Under the pieces are notes generated by a model. That model saw only the letters and a list, made by a program, of their open reading frames with translations, had not been told where the DNA came from and made no database searches. The position numbers and the translations under genes were made by a program. A DNA stretch of 8,762 nt from NCBI GenBank assembly GCA_016838945.1, contig JADLKP010000090.1, forward strand, positions 1 to 8,762, read 5' to 3'. The stretch comes from Methanobrevibacter sp. (GTDB lineage: Archaea; Methanobacteriota; Methanobacteria; Methanobacteriales; Methanobacteriaceae). Each line of letters starts with the position of its first letter. Within the stretch, counting starts at the first letter, position 1. Shown piece after piece: positions 1 to 5,394 of this stretch.

Positions 1-19
1 ATTTAATTTTAATTATAAA

Positions 20-90
20 AATAATTTATCAATAAAAAATGAAAATCCAAATGAATTTTTAAATAATTTATTGATAAAAAATGAAAATCC
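20..90. repeat. Two-copy direct repeat, 42-bp offset
   Basis: A 29-bp sequence at 20-48 recurs at 62-90 with two mismatches (CA versus TG in the middle). Both copies share the core AATAAAAAATG / GATAAAAAATG and end in GAAAATCC. The region is almost pure A/T with no plausible gene. It is the outermost of three consecutive two-copy duplications beyond the 3' end of feoA. Confidence 0.8.
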
Positions 91-113
91 CCAATAAAAA
101 GATTTTAATATTA

Positions 114-175
114 ATTTAAGGAAATTATTGAAAATATAATCCTTTGATTTAAGGAAATTATTGAAAATATAATCC
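114..175. repeat. Two-copy direct repeat, 33-bp offset
   Basis: A 29-bp sequence beginning ATTTAAGGAAATTATTG and ending AATATAATCC occurs at 114-142 and again, identically, at 147-175, separated by TTTG. It is a second independent tandem duplication downstream of feoA. No coding potential is seen. Identical copies suggest a recent slippage or unequal-exchange event. Confidence 0.85.
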
Positions 176-191
176 CCATATGCATATAAGA

Positions 192-248
192 ATTATTGAA
201 TTATACATCTATTTCAATATTATTGAATTATACATCTATTTCAATATT
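192..248. repeat. 27-bp tandem duplication overlapping the feoA stop
   Basis: A 27-bp unit is present at 192-218 and 219-245 with no mismatch, plus a 3-bp partial third copy. On the minus strand the copy nearer the gene encodes the last FeoA residues (NIEIDV) and the TAA stop. The second copy repeats the same codons and stop just past the gene. Because the unit carries its own stop and is a multiple of three, FeoA is unaffected by how many copies follow. Confidence 0.85.
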
Positions 249-461
249 TTTAGCTTCTTCCTTTCTAAGACATACGGAATATCCTTTCACTTTAATTTGC
301 ATAGGATCTCCAAGAGGTGCAACTTTTTCTACTTCCACATCTGCACCCTTAACAAAGCCCATGCCGAGCAAATGTCTTTTTAATTCCAAGTCACCTTCAG
401 AACCATATGAAATCAAAGTACCAGATTCTCCAGATTTAAGTTCATTTAATTTTTTTATCAT
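228..461 (-). CDS. feoA: FeoA-family ferrous iron transport accessory protein
   Basis: FeoA is a small cytosolic SH3-like-fold protein that supports the Fe(II) transporter FeoB. This 77-residue protein is a normal stand-alone FeoA length. It has the family signature in order: an N-terminal LNELKSGESG stretch, the LLGMGFVKGADVEV turn at about 31-44, APLGDPMQIKVKGY at 48-61, and the closing LRKEEAKNIE at 65-74. The ATG at 459-461 is preceded by AGGGGTTAT as a ribosome binding site and by a TATA-like TTTTATAAAC around 479-488. No feoB or feoB fragment is visible; the gene would read left into repeats, so it may act alone or with a distant feoB. It diverges from the ATPase unit across a region with four DtxR-like operators, which fits iron or manganese repression. 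The family call is secure; the partner is unknown. Confidence 0.93.
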   Translation of the reverse strand: MIKKLNELKSGESGTLISYGSEGDLELKRHLLGMGFVKGADVEVEKVAPLGDPMQIKVKGYSVCLRKEEAKNIEIDV

Positions 462-573
462 AGTATAACCCCTAAAAGTTTATAAAAGAATATCATATCT
501 GATAAATTGTAGACATGCCTTTAAGATAATATCCAAAATAAGAAATTACATTATAGGCAATAATAGGTAGGAA

Positions 574-591
574 ATTTAGGTATACCTAAAT
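574..591. promoter_or_regulatory. Perfect 18-bp palindrome, DtxR/MntR-like operator 1
   Basis: ATTTAGGTATACCTAAAT is a perfect inverted repeat centred between 582 and 583. The TTAGG...CCTAA arms resemble operators bound by DtxR/IdeR/MntR-family metal-dependent repressors. It is the copy closest to feoA, with its near edge about 113 bp upstream of the feoA start. The family of the binding protein is inferred from site shape and gene context; no regulator gene lies in the window. Confidence 0.72.
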
Positions 592-755
592 CTATGTTGG
601 GTGAAATCTCATTATTTTGAGGTATTTGTAGCTTTAATTAAAATTTTTAAAATAATGTTTTAAAAATGGGGATATTTTTAAATAATTGCATTGGTTTTAA
701 AAATATTTTGGATTGTTAATTAAAATGAAATAAAAAGATTACCCTACATTGATTA

Positions 756-771
756 TTTTGGCATACCTAAA
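756..771. promoter_or_regulatory. DtxR/MntR-like operator 2 (imperfect)
   Basis: TTTTGGCATACCTAAA matches the perfect site with two changes, both in the left arm. It is centred between 763 and 764, 51 bp from the centre of operator 3. That is close to five helical turns, so the two sites would lie on the same DNA face. A further CCTAA half-site follows at 774-778. Confidence 0.6.
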
Positions 772-796
772 ACCTAATATTATTTTAGTTTTTATG

Positions 797-822
797 ATAT
801 ATAAAGTTTAGGTTTACCTAAT
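797..822 (+). promoter_or_regulatory. TATA-like box overlapped by operator 3
   Basis: A strong archaeal TATA-like element, GATATATAAAG (796-806), is followed at once by TTTAGGTTTACCTAAT (807-822), whose six-base arms TTAGGT and ACCTAA are separated by TT. A repressor bound here would cover the DNA between the TATA box and the expected start about 25 bp downstream. If plus-strand transcription starts near 828, the small-protein gene at 1192 would have a leader of about 360 nt, or the transcript could be a separate RNA. The orientation of this near-symmetrical TATA box is uncertain. Confidence 0.6.
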
Positions 823-970
823 ACACCCCATAGGAATATTAATAGAAAATTTATTAATTAAAATAAAACTTAGTAAAATGACCCCAATCAATAAAATAAA
901 GCATTTGAGCAAAAATAAGTATACATATTTTAGTATACATAATAATAAATTTTTAATATTAAATATATTT

Positions 971-988
971 ATTTAGGAGAACCTAAAT
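971..988. promoter_or_regulatory. DtxR/MntR-like operator 4
   Basis: ATTTAGGAGAACCTAAAT has perfect seven-base arms (ATTTAGG / CCTAAAT) around the centre AGAA, between 979 and 980. It is the operator closest to the small-protein/ATPase genes, about 200 bp before the ATG at 1192. A/T-rich TATA-like stretches follow at about 986-995 and 1009-1018, so it may sit just upstream of a promoter for that unit. Confidence 0.65.
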
Positions 989-1191
989 ATTTAAATAAAA
1001 TCAAATCAAAATATATATTTGAAATTCTTATGACAAGATTTTTTGACAAGATTTGAATATCAGAATTTTAATCAATGAAATATTCAAAAATCAGTTTACA
1101 TAAGAATGGCGCTTGTATTATGCATTAAAACTAACCTAAAAGGGGGGTTTTGCTAATACAATGCAAAAAATAAAAATGTATAGGTGATCAT

Positions 1192-1470
1192 ATGCACAGA
1201 GACTTAGTAAATAAAATGATTGAACATAAACATGCTTTACTCTTTGTAGGGGGAATTGCAACTGCTATTGTAGGTAAAAAAATATTGGAATCTCAAACCA
1301 CCAAAGATTATGCTGCAAAAGGCATGGCAAAAGTTTTGACCTGCAAAAGTGATCTTGAAGAATCCATTCAAGACATTAAAGACAATGCAGAAGACATTCA
1401 TTCCGATGCAAAAGCTGCAAAGAAAGACGCTGTATGTGTTGACATAAGTGCTGAAGAAGCCGAAGAATAA
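1192..1470 (+). CDS. Small single-TM protein (DUF6110-like) preceding the P-type ATPase
   Basis: This is a 92-residue protein of unknown function. The ATG has a near-ideal ribosome binding site, AGGTGATC at 1182-1189. Residues about 14-28 (HALLFVGGIATAIVG) form one short glycine- and alanine-rich hydrophobic segment with basic residues on both sides, so it may insert in or lie on the membrane. The rest is highly charged and probably helical or coiled coil (about 38-80), ending in an acidic tail. There are two cysteines (C51, C82) and three early histidines (H2, H12, H14). It resembles from memory the DUF6110 family, small proteins found next to heavy-metal P-type ATPases in clostridia and Methanobrevibacter. 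With the ATPase 94 bp downstream, a role as an accessory subunit, metal donor or regulator of the pump is plausible but unproven. It is not a CopZ-like chaperone: there is no CxxC motif. Confidence 0.85.
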   Translation: MHRDLVNKMIEHKHALLFVGGIATAIVGKKILESQTTKDYAAKGMAKVLTCKSDLEESIQDIKDNAEDIHSDAKAAKKDAVCVDISAEEAEE

Positions 1471-1477
1471 ATATTGG

Positions 1478-1493
1478 ATATCTTATAAGATAT
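1478..1493 (+). terminator. 16-bp palindrome after the small-protein gene
   Basis: ATATCTTATAAGATAT is a perfect inverted repeat starting 8 bp after the TAA of the small-protein gene, followed by TATTTCTTATT. It could be a weak terminator, an RNA-processing hairpin or a protein-binding site that lowers expression of the ATPase relative to the small protein. The stem is purely A/U apart from two G-C pairs, so it would be weak as RNA. Confidence 0.4.
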
Positions 1494-1509
1494 TATTTCT
1501 TATTGATTG

Positions 1510-1523
1510 TTAACATATAAATT
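1510..1523 (+). promoter_or_regulatory. Possible TATA box for the ATPase gene
   Basis: The stretch around TTAACATATAAATT is TATA-like and lies about 45 bp before the ATG at 1565. A start about 25 bp downstream would give a leader of roughly 20 nt. The preceding palindrome and the lack of a strong ribosome binding site also hint that the ATPase may be transcribed separately as well as with the small-protein gene. A/T richness makes chance matches common. Confidence 0.3.
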
Positions 1524-1564
1524 AATAATTTTATACAACTATCTTGTAATCTATTTTGATAATC

Positions 1565-3730
1565 ATGATTTACGACATAGTTTACGATAAAAGCACACGT
1601 TTAAGAGTGCGTGCAGGAAAATATGCATTTACCAAAGAGGAAACATATGGCTTAAGTGAAACCTTGCTTGAATATGAGTTCATTGATGAGGTGCACATCT
1701 CCCATAGAAACGGAAGCATATTGATTTTTTATAATGATTTAGATAAGAAATCAGAAATTTTAGGAATATTGGATAAGATTTCACAGGAAGACCTTTATGA
1801 AACAAGCCCATCAGGGCAAATAAGCTTGACTGAAATTTCAAATGACTTCACAGTTAAAATGGCAAAACATGTCATCAAACGATACCTGTTTAAGATTATT
1901 CTGCCAATACCATTAAGAAAAGTGAGAATGCTCTATAATGCTGCCCACTACATTTATCATGGATTGGATAGCCTAACAAGTTTCCGTGCTGATGTTGCGC
2001 TTCTTGATGGAACAGCAATAGCTGCATCCTTATTGACTAAGAATTACAAGTCTGTAGGTTCAATGATGTTCCTATTGTCCATTTCAGACATGTTGGAAGA
2101 TTATACCATGCAAAAAACCAAAAGCACATTAAAGCAAAGCTTGGCTTTAAACATTGACAGCGTATGGCTTGTTGAAGAGGATGATGAAGGCAATGAAATT
2201 GAAAGGCAATTCCCATTGACTGAAGTCAAGAAAGGAGATAAGATCAGAATCAGAACAGGCGCAATCATTCCTGTTGATGGCATAATTGCTGATGGGGATG
2301 CCATGATTAACGAAGCGTCAATGACTGGCGAATCAATGGCAGTGCATAAAAGCGAAGGCAAAGCGGTCCATGCAGGAACTGTTGTTGAAGAAGGTTCCGT
2401 GCTTATTGAAGTCCGTTCCGTTAACGATGAAACCAGACTAAATAAGATCATTGACATGATTGAAGACTCAGAAGAGTTGAAAGCAAGCATTCAGAGCAAG
2501 GCAGAGAAATTGGCAGATTCAATTGTACCTTACAGCTTGCTTGGAACTGCATTAACCTATTTGCTTACAAGAAATACAACCAAGGCTTTAGCGGTTTTAA
2601 TGGTGGACTTTTCATGCGCAATTAAATTGACCACCCCTATTTCAGTCATTACCGCTATGAAAGAGGCTTCAGACAATAGGATGATGGTGAAAGGTGGAAA
2701 ACACTTGGAGGCATATGCAAATGCAGACACCATCGTATTTGACAAAACCGGAACATTGACCAATGCACATCCAGTGCTTGAAAAGGTCATTCCTTGTGGA
2801 AAATACGAAAGGGATGAAGTATTGAGAATATCTGCATGTATTGAAGAGCACTTCGCCCATAGTGTAGCGACAGCCATTGTAAAACAGGCTGAAGCTGAAG
2901 GATTACACCATGAAGAGGACCATAGTGAAGTGGAATACATCGTTGCACATGGCATTTCAACCACATATGATGGTAAAAAGGCAATCATCGGAAGCAGACA
3001 CTTTGTAGAGGAAGATGAAGGAATCAAATTTACCAAGAAGCAGCAAAAGCTTATTGAAGAGAATGTGAAAGAATATTCAGTAATCTATCTTGCAATCGGC
3101 AAGAAGCTTCAGGGAATCCTTTGCATTTCAGACCCTGTCAGAGATGAGGCACATGATGTCATAAGCCAACTCAAGGAATTAGGCATTAGCAATGTAGTCA
3201 TGTTAACTGGAGACAGTGAAAATGCCGCACATAAAATAGCTGATGATTTAGGCATCACAAGGTACAGATCACAGGTTCTTCCAGAAGACAAGGCAAGCAT
3301 TATCCAAGAATTGAAGGATGAAGGTCATCAAGTGATTATGGTTGGAGATGGAATCAACGACTCCCCAGCATTGTCTGCTGCTGATGTATCAGTGGCAATG
3401 AGAAACTCTTCAGACATTGCAAGGGAAGTTGCAGACATTTCACTGCTTTCAGATGACTTATATGACTTGGTAACACTTAGAAAGCTATCTGCAGGAATGC
3501 TTGACAAGATCAATGCCAATTACAGACACATCGTAATGTTCAATGGCTCATTGATTGGACTCGGTTTACTTGGAATCATACCTCCTACAACCACTTCATT
3601 GCTCCATAACCTATCAACCATGCTGTTTGGATTAAGGAGCACCAAATCAGTTTTAGGGGAAGAGGAGCCAATGACAATTGACGCTCAAGTTGCTACCGAT
3701 GATGCATTGATTGGTGAGGCTGCAAAATAA
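1565..3730 (+). CDS. P1B-like metal-transporting P-type ATPase with FSC transport motif
   Basis: This is a membrane pump that couples ATP hydrolysis to metal movement, 721 residues from the ATG. A TTG nine bases earlier (1556) is possible, but neither start has a clear ribosome binding site. Residues 1-80 look like a degenerate HMA-type domain without CxxC. P-type hallmarks follow: TGES at 254-257 (actuator domain), DKTGTLT with phosphorylated Asp393, TGDS, and GDGINDSPA at 594-602. The membrane-4 motif, CPC in typical P1B pumps, reads F349-S350-C351, then AIKLTTP. The usual HP dipeptide of the nucleotide domain is H432-S433. The last membrane pair (about 650-690) contains HNLSTMLFGLRS. Size and missing N-terminal cysteines argue against a classical copper pump. 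The operator-rich upstream region and nearby feoA favour Fe or Mn, probably as efflux, but the substrate is not proven. The gene ends in a hairpin terminator. Confidence 0.9.
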   Translation: MIYDIVYDKSTRLRVRAGKYAFTKEETYGLSETLLEYEFIDEVHISHRNGSILIFYNDLDKKSEILGILDKISQEDLYETSPSGQISLTEISNDFTVKMAKHVIKRYLFKIILPIPLRKVRMLYNAAHYIYHGLDSLTSFRADVALLDGTAIAASLLTKNYKSVGSMMFLLSISDMLEDYTMQKTKSTLKQSLALNIDSVWLVEEDDEGNEIERQFPLTEVKKGDKIRIRTGAIIPVDGIIADGDAMINEASMTGESMAVHKSEGKAVHAGTVVEEGSVLIEVRSVNDETRLNKIIDMIEDSEELKASIQSKAEKLADSIVPYSLLGTALTYLLTRNTTKALAVLMVDFSCAIKLTTPISVITAMKEASDNRMMVKGGKHLEAYANADTIVFDKTGTLTNAHPVLEKVIPCGKYERDEVLRISACIEEHFAHSVATAIVKQAEAEGLHHEEDHSEVEYIVAHGISTTYDGKKAIIGSRHFVEEDEGIKFTKKQQKLIEENVKEYSVIYLAIGKKLQGILCISDPVRDEAHDVISQLKELGISNVVMLTGDSENAAHKIADDLGITRYRSQVLPEDKASIIQELKDEGHQVIMVGDGINDSPALSAADVSVAMRNSSDIAREVADISLLSDDLYDLVTLRKLSAGMLDKINANYRHIVMFNGSLIGLGLLGIIPPTTTSLLHNLSTMLFGLRSTKSVLGEEEPMTIDAQVATDDALIGEAAK

Positions 3731-3745
3731 AATTAAAAACAATTT

Positions 3746-3790
3746 ATGTAAATTATAGATTAATTTCTATAAATTTACATTTTTATTTTT
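3746..3790 (+). terminator. Hairpin plus T-tract after the ATPase gene
   Basis: Left arm ATGTAAATTATAGA (3746-3759) pairs with TCTATAAATTTACAT (3766-3780), with one bulged base and a six-base loop TTAATT. It is followed by TTTTATTTTT. The structure begins 16 bp past the ATPase stop. The T-tract alone would serve as an archaeal terminator. Confidence 0.7.
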
Positions 3791-3828
3791 CAAAAAGAAA
3801 AAGTACTATTTTAAAAACTGTTGAAAAC

Positions 3829-3837
3829 TTATATAAA
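3829..3837 (+). promoter_or_regulatory. Isolated TATA-like box at the edge of the tandem array
   Basis: TTATATAAA lies directly before the 10-bp array, preceded by GTTGAAAAC. It is one of the better TATA matches in the window, but no gene follows on the plus strand: hcgF lies on the other strand. It could drive a short RNA through the array and antisense to the hcgF 3' end, or be a chance match in A/T-rich DNA. Confidence 0.3.
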
Positions 3838-3968
3838 CTAATTAAAACTAATTAAAACTAAAAACTAATTAAGACTAATTAAAACTAATTAAAACTAATT
3901 AAAACTAATTAAAACTAAAAACTAAAAACTAATTAAAACTAATTTAAACTAAAAACTAATTAAAACTA
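3837..3968. repeat. Composite tandem array of 10-bp and 7-bp units
   Basis: The array parses without gaps into ten 10-bp units (ACTAATTAAA, two with a single change) and four 7-bp units (ACTAAAA, the same unit lacking three bases), totalling 128 bp at 3837-3964, then a partial ACTA. The 7-bp units start at 3857, 3914, 3921 and 3948. All frames contain stops, so it is not coding. On the minus strand each unit gives TTTAATTAGT, so the array also supplies repeated T-tracts just 12 bp beyond the hcgF stop and could help end the hcg transcript. Confidence 0.92.
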
Positions 3969-3980
3969 TTTTTCAAAACA

Positions 3981-4583
3981 TTATTTATAATAAATTTTAA
4001 CATTATTTAAGGATTTGATTCTATCCAAATTGCCATTTAAATAATAAATCAATATCTTTAATGTTTTCTCAATTCCTCTCTTTTGACGCATATACAAATT
4101 ATTGGAATCGGCATCAATTAAATTAGCACTTGCATCAGAACTAGTGCTGATAATTACATCATCATCAACAATAGCAATACCACCATAGCCAATACCTGCA
4201 GTTGTACCTATACCTATAGAGGAGTTAGCTATTTTTTTAGCAGCTTCTGCCATTAGGATAGACATTTCAATATCGCCACTGTCATCATAAACCTTAATTC
4301 CCTTGATCAATTCCAAAGGCTCTACAGGATTTTCTATTTGAAGAATTGATTTGACAGCATCCAAAGTAGGTATGAACAAACCACAAGTAACACTCAAATC
4401 TGTCAAATCAAAAATGGAACATTTATCCTCAAGAATTGCATCCTTCAAGCAATCCTTTTGAACTTCATTTACCAAATAGGAATATTTAGACCCAAAATTA
4501 TCTTCATAATCCTGAGCAAGGGCATGTATTTCTCGAGCCAAAATTCCATGGGTAAAACATTCTGCAGTAGCTATGGTAATCAT
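3981..4583 (-). CDS. hcgF: HcgF, thioester-forming FeGP cofactor biosynthesis protein
   Basis: HcgF accepts the activated carboxylate of guanylylpyridinol on a cysteine, forming a thioester on the way to the acyl ligand of the FeGP cofactor. From the ATG at 4581-4583 the protein has 200 residues and starts MITIATAEC, placing the conserved nucleophile at Cys9, the number used for this family in the literature. GAAGG lies seven bases before this ATG. The open frame extends to an upstream TTG (4628) and an ATG (4616), but those would overlap hcgE and add 11-15 non-conserved residues, so the shorter start is chosen. A glycine-rich GIGTTAGIGYGGIAI stretch lies at 124-138. hcgE ends 25 bp upstream and the two are surely co-transcribed. 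This is the last hcg gene present: hcgG, which often follows, is replaced by the repeat array. Confidence 0.9.
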   Translation of the reverse strand: MITIATAECFTHGILAREIHALAQDYEDNFGSKYSYLVNEVQKDCLKDAILEDKCSIFDLTDLSVTCGLFIPTLDAVKSILQIENPVEPLELIKGIKVYDDSGDIEMSILMAEAAKKIANSSIGIGTTAGIGYGGIAIVDDDVIISTSSDASANLIDADSNNLYMRQKRGIEKTLKILIYYLNGNLDRIKSLNNVKIYYK

Positions 4584-4608
4584 TTCAAAACCTTCAGAAT
4601 AGATACAA

Positions 4609-5253
4609 TTATTCATTGTTCTTTTCAATCAATAATTTTAAAGCCTCTTTTGTTATTGTATTGGCAATGTCATCTAAGACATAAGGAGTGATTGGAATTG
4701 CATCACGAATAAATGTGCTTGTAGTTAAAATCAGATGGTCCTTTACAATTCCCTCTTTTCTTAATTCATTGACTGCAGGATTGGAATCGTCAAATTCAGA
4801 AATGTCCTTAACGACAATCTCTTCATCACCTATACCAAAGATTCCAGCAGTCCCTATTGTTTTGGAACCGTTTTCATGTGCCTTCTTAATAATTTTTGCA
4901 GCTGTAGGTATTGTATTTCCTCCAGCAATTTCAATAATTACAACATCACCAGTGATTAAATCAATATTATCTTCAGAAAGGTCTTCTGTTATGGAAACGA
5001 CTTCTCTGAAATCAGTAGGATGAGTGGAAAGCTTTTTTAAGAAATCAGCCTTATAGGCCCCTACCTCAGCACCTTTCAATAAAAATATAATATCAGATTC
5101 TGAAATCTTTTGACCATCGATAACTGTTATTTTAGCAGGGCCACCCCTATGAATTTGAATAAGATTTATACCGGTTCTTAAGCCCAATCTACCAAATCCA
5201 ACTAAATCTATACTTCCTTTTGGAATCAAATTATTTTCCATTTCTTGAATCAT
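4609..5253 (-). CDS. hcgE: HcgE, ThiF/E1-like adenylyltransferase of FeGP biosynthesis
   Basis: HcgE uses ATP to adenylylate the carboxyl group of guanylylpyridinol, which HcgF then takes as a thioester. The 214-residue protein has a Rossmann-type nucleotide-binding start, VGFGRLGLRTG (18-28). Asp46 in ITVIDGQKISESD lies where ThiF/MoeB/E1 enzymes bind the ATP ribose. It contains no cysteine at all, so it lacks both the CxxC zinc tetrad and the catalytic cysteine of MoeB/E1 enzymes, which fits a carrier-free adenylyltransferase. The ATG at 5251-5253 is preceded by GTGAT; a second ATG four codons in (5239-5241) is possible. A 141-bp gap with a TATA-bearing tandem repeat separates it from hcgD, so hcgE-hcgF may have their own promoter. 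Confidence 0.9.
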   Translation of the reverse strand: MIQEMENNLIPKGSIDLVGFGRLGLRTGINLIQIHRGGPAKITVIDGQKISESDIIFLLKGAEVGAYKADFLKKLSTHPTDFREVVSITEDLSEDNIDLITGDVVIIEIAGGNTIPTAAKIIKKAHENGSKTIGTAGIFGIGDEEIVVKDISEFDDSNPAVNELRKEGIVKDHLILTTSTFIRDAIPITPYVLDDIANTITKEALKLLIEKNNE

Positions 5254-5270
5254 TTTATCACATTCATTAA

Positions 5271-5324
5271 ATTATAAATTTGAAAATTATAAATTTGAAA
5301 ATTATTAATTTGAGAATTATAAAA
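5271..5324. repeat. 15-bp tandem repeat carrying TATA-like elements before hcgE
   Basis: ATTATAAATTTGAAA occurs at 5271-5285 and 5286-5300, followed by a variant ATTATTAATTTGAGA (5301-5315) and a partial copy ATTATAAAA (5316-5324). On the minus strand, the direction of hcgE, the intact units read TTTCAAATTTATAAT, so the TATA-like TTTATAAT recurs every 15 bp. The copy nearest the gene is about 20 bp from the hcgE ATG; the farther copies are better placed for a normal leader. Confidence 0.8.
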
Positions 5325-5375
5325 ACAAAATTAATTATTATTAAAGACCGGTTATTATAAAAATATTAATCATTT

Positions 5376-5393
5376 AAAAAAATTTTAAAAAAA
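5376..5393 (-). terminator. T-tract terminator after hcgD
   Basis: Directly after the hcgD stop the minus strand reads seven T, four A, seven T. Oligo-T runs are the core archaeal termination signal. With the possible promoter repeat at 5271-5324 this splits the cluster into hcgA-D and hcgE-F transcription segments, though readthrough is likely. Confidence 0.5.
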
Positions 5394-5394
5394 C

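Larger units (their letters stand above)
462..1191. other. 730-bp operator-rich divergent intergenic region
   Basis: No reading frame with a credible start and ribosome binding site is visible here. The stretch separates feoA (minus) from the small-protein/ATPase pair (plus). It contains four TTTAGG-N4-CCTAAA-type palindromes (listed separately), extra CCTAAA half-sites around 472-477, 773-778 and 1135-1140, a TATA-like box at 797-805, and the direct repeat AGTATACATA at 918-927 and 932-941. GACAAGATTT also occurs twice within about 1031-1055. It is unusually long for a divergent promoter in a compact archaeal genome, so an untranslated RNA or a long leader is possible. Confidence 0.7.

Noticed and set aside
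1..227. Truncated feoB or other gene beyond feoA
   Set aside because: Stops occur in all frames and the sequence is A/T-rich repeats; no FeoB G-domain motif can be read.
180..468. Two plus-strand open frames across the feoA locus
   Set aside because: They are antisense shadows of feoA; the repeated peptide at their start only reflects the 27-bp tandem duplication, and neither has a ribosome binding site.
1131..1140. A fifth DtxR-like operator at CTAACCTAAA
   Set aside because: Only the right half-site is present; the left arm does not match, so it was kept as a half-site.
2101..3036. Long minus-strand open frames (129 and 159 codons) within the ATPase gene
   Set aside because: They are opposite-strand shadows of a clearly coding P-type ATPase, with low-complexity serine-rich translations and no start signals.
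3837..3968. CRISPR array
   Set aside because: The units are 7 or 10 bp and directly abut with no spacers; no cas genes are present.
3864..3968. Insertion sequence or attachment site remnant in the convergent gap
   Set aside because: No terminal inverted repeats, transposase fragment, tRNA end or target duplication was seen; the repeats are simple tandem units.
4688..5023. 111-codon plus-strand frame inside hcgE
   Set aside because: Antisense to a well-supported gene, with no ribosome binding site and a composition typical of a complementary-strand frame.
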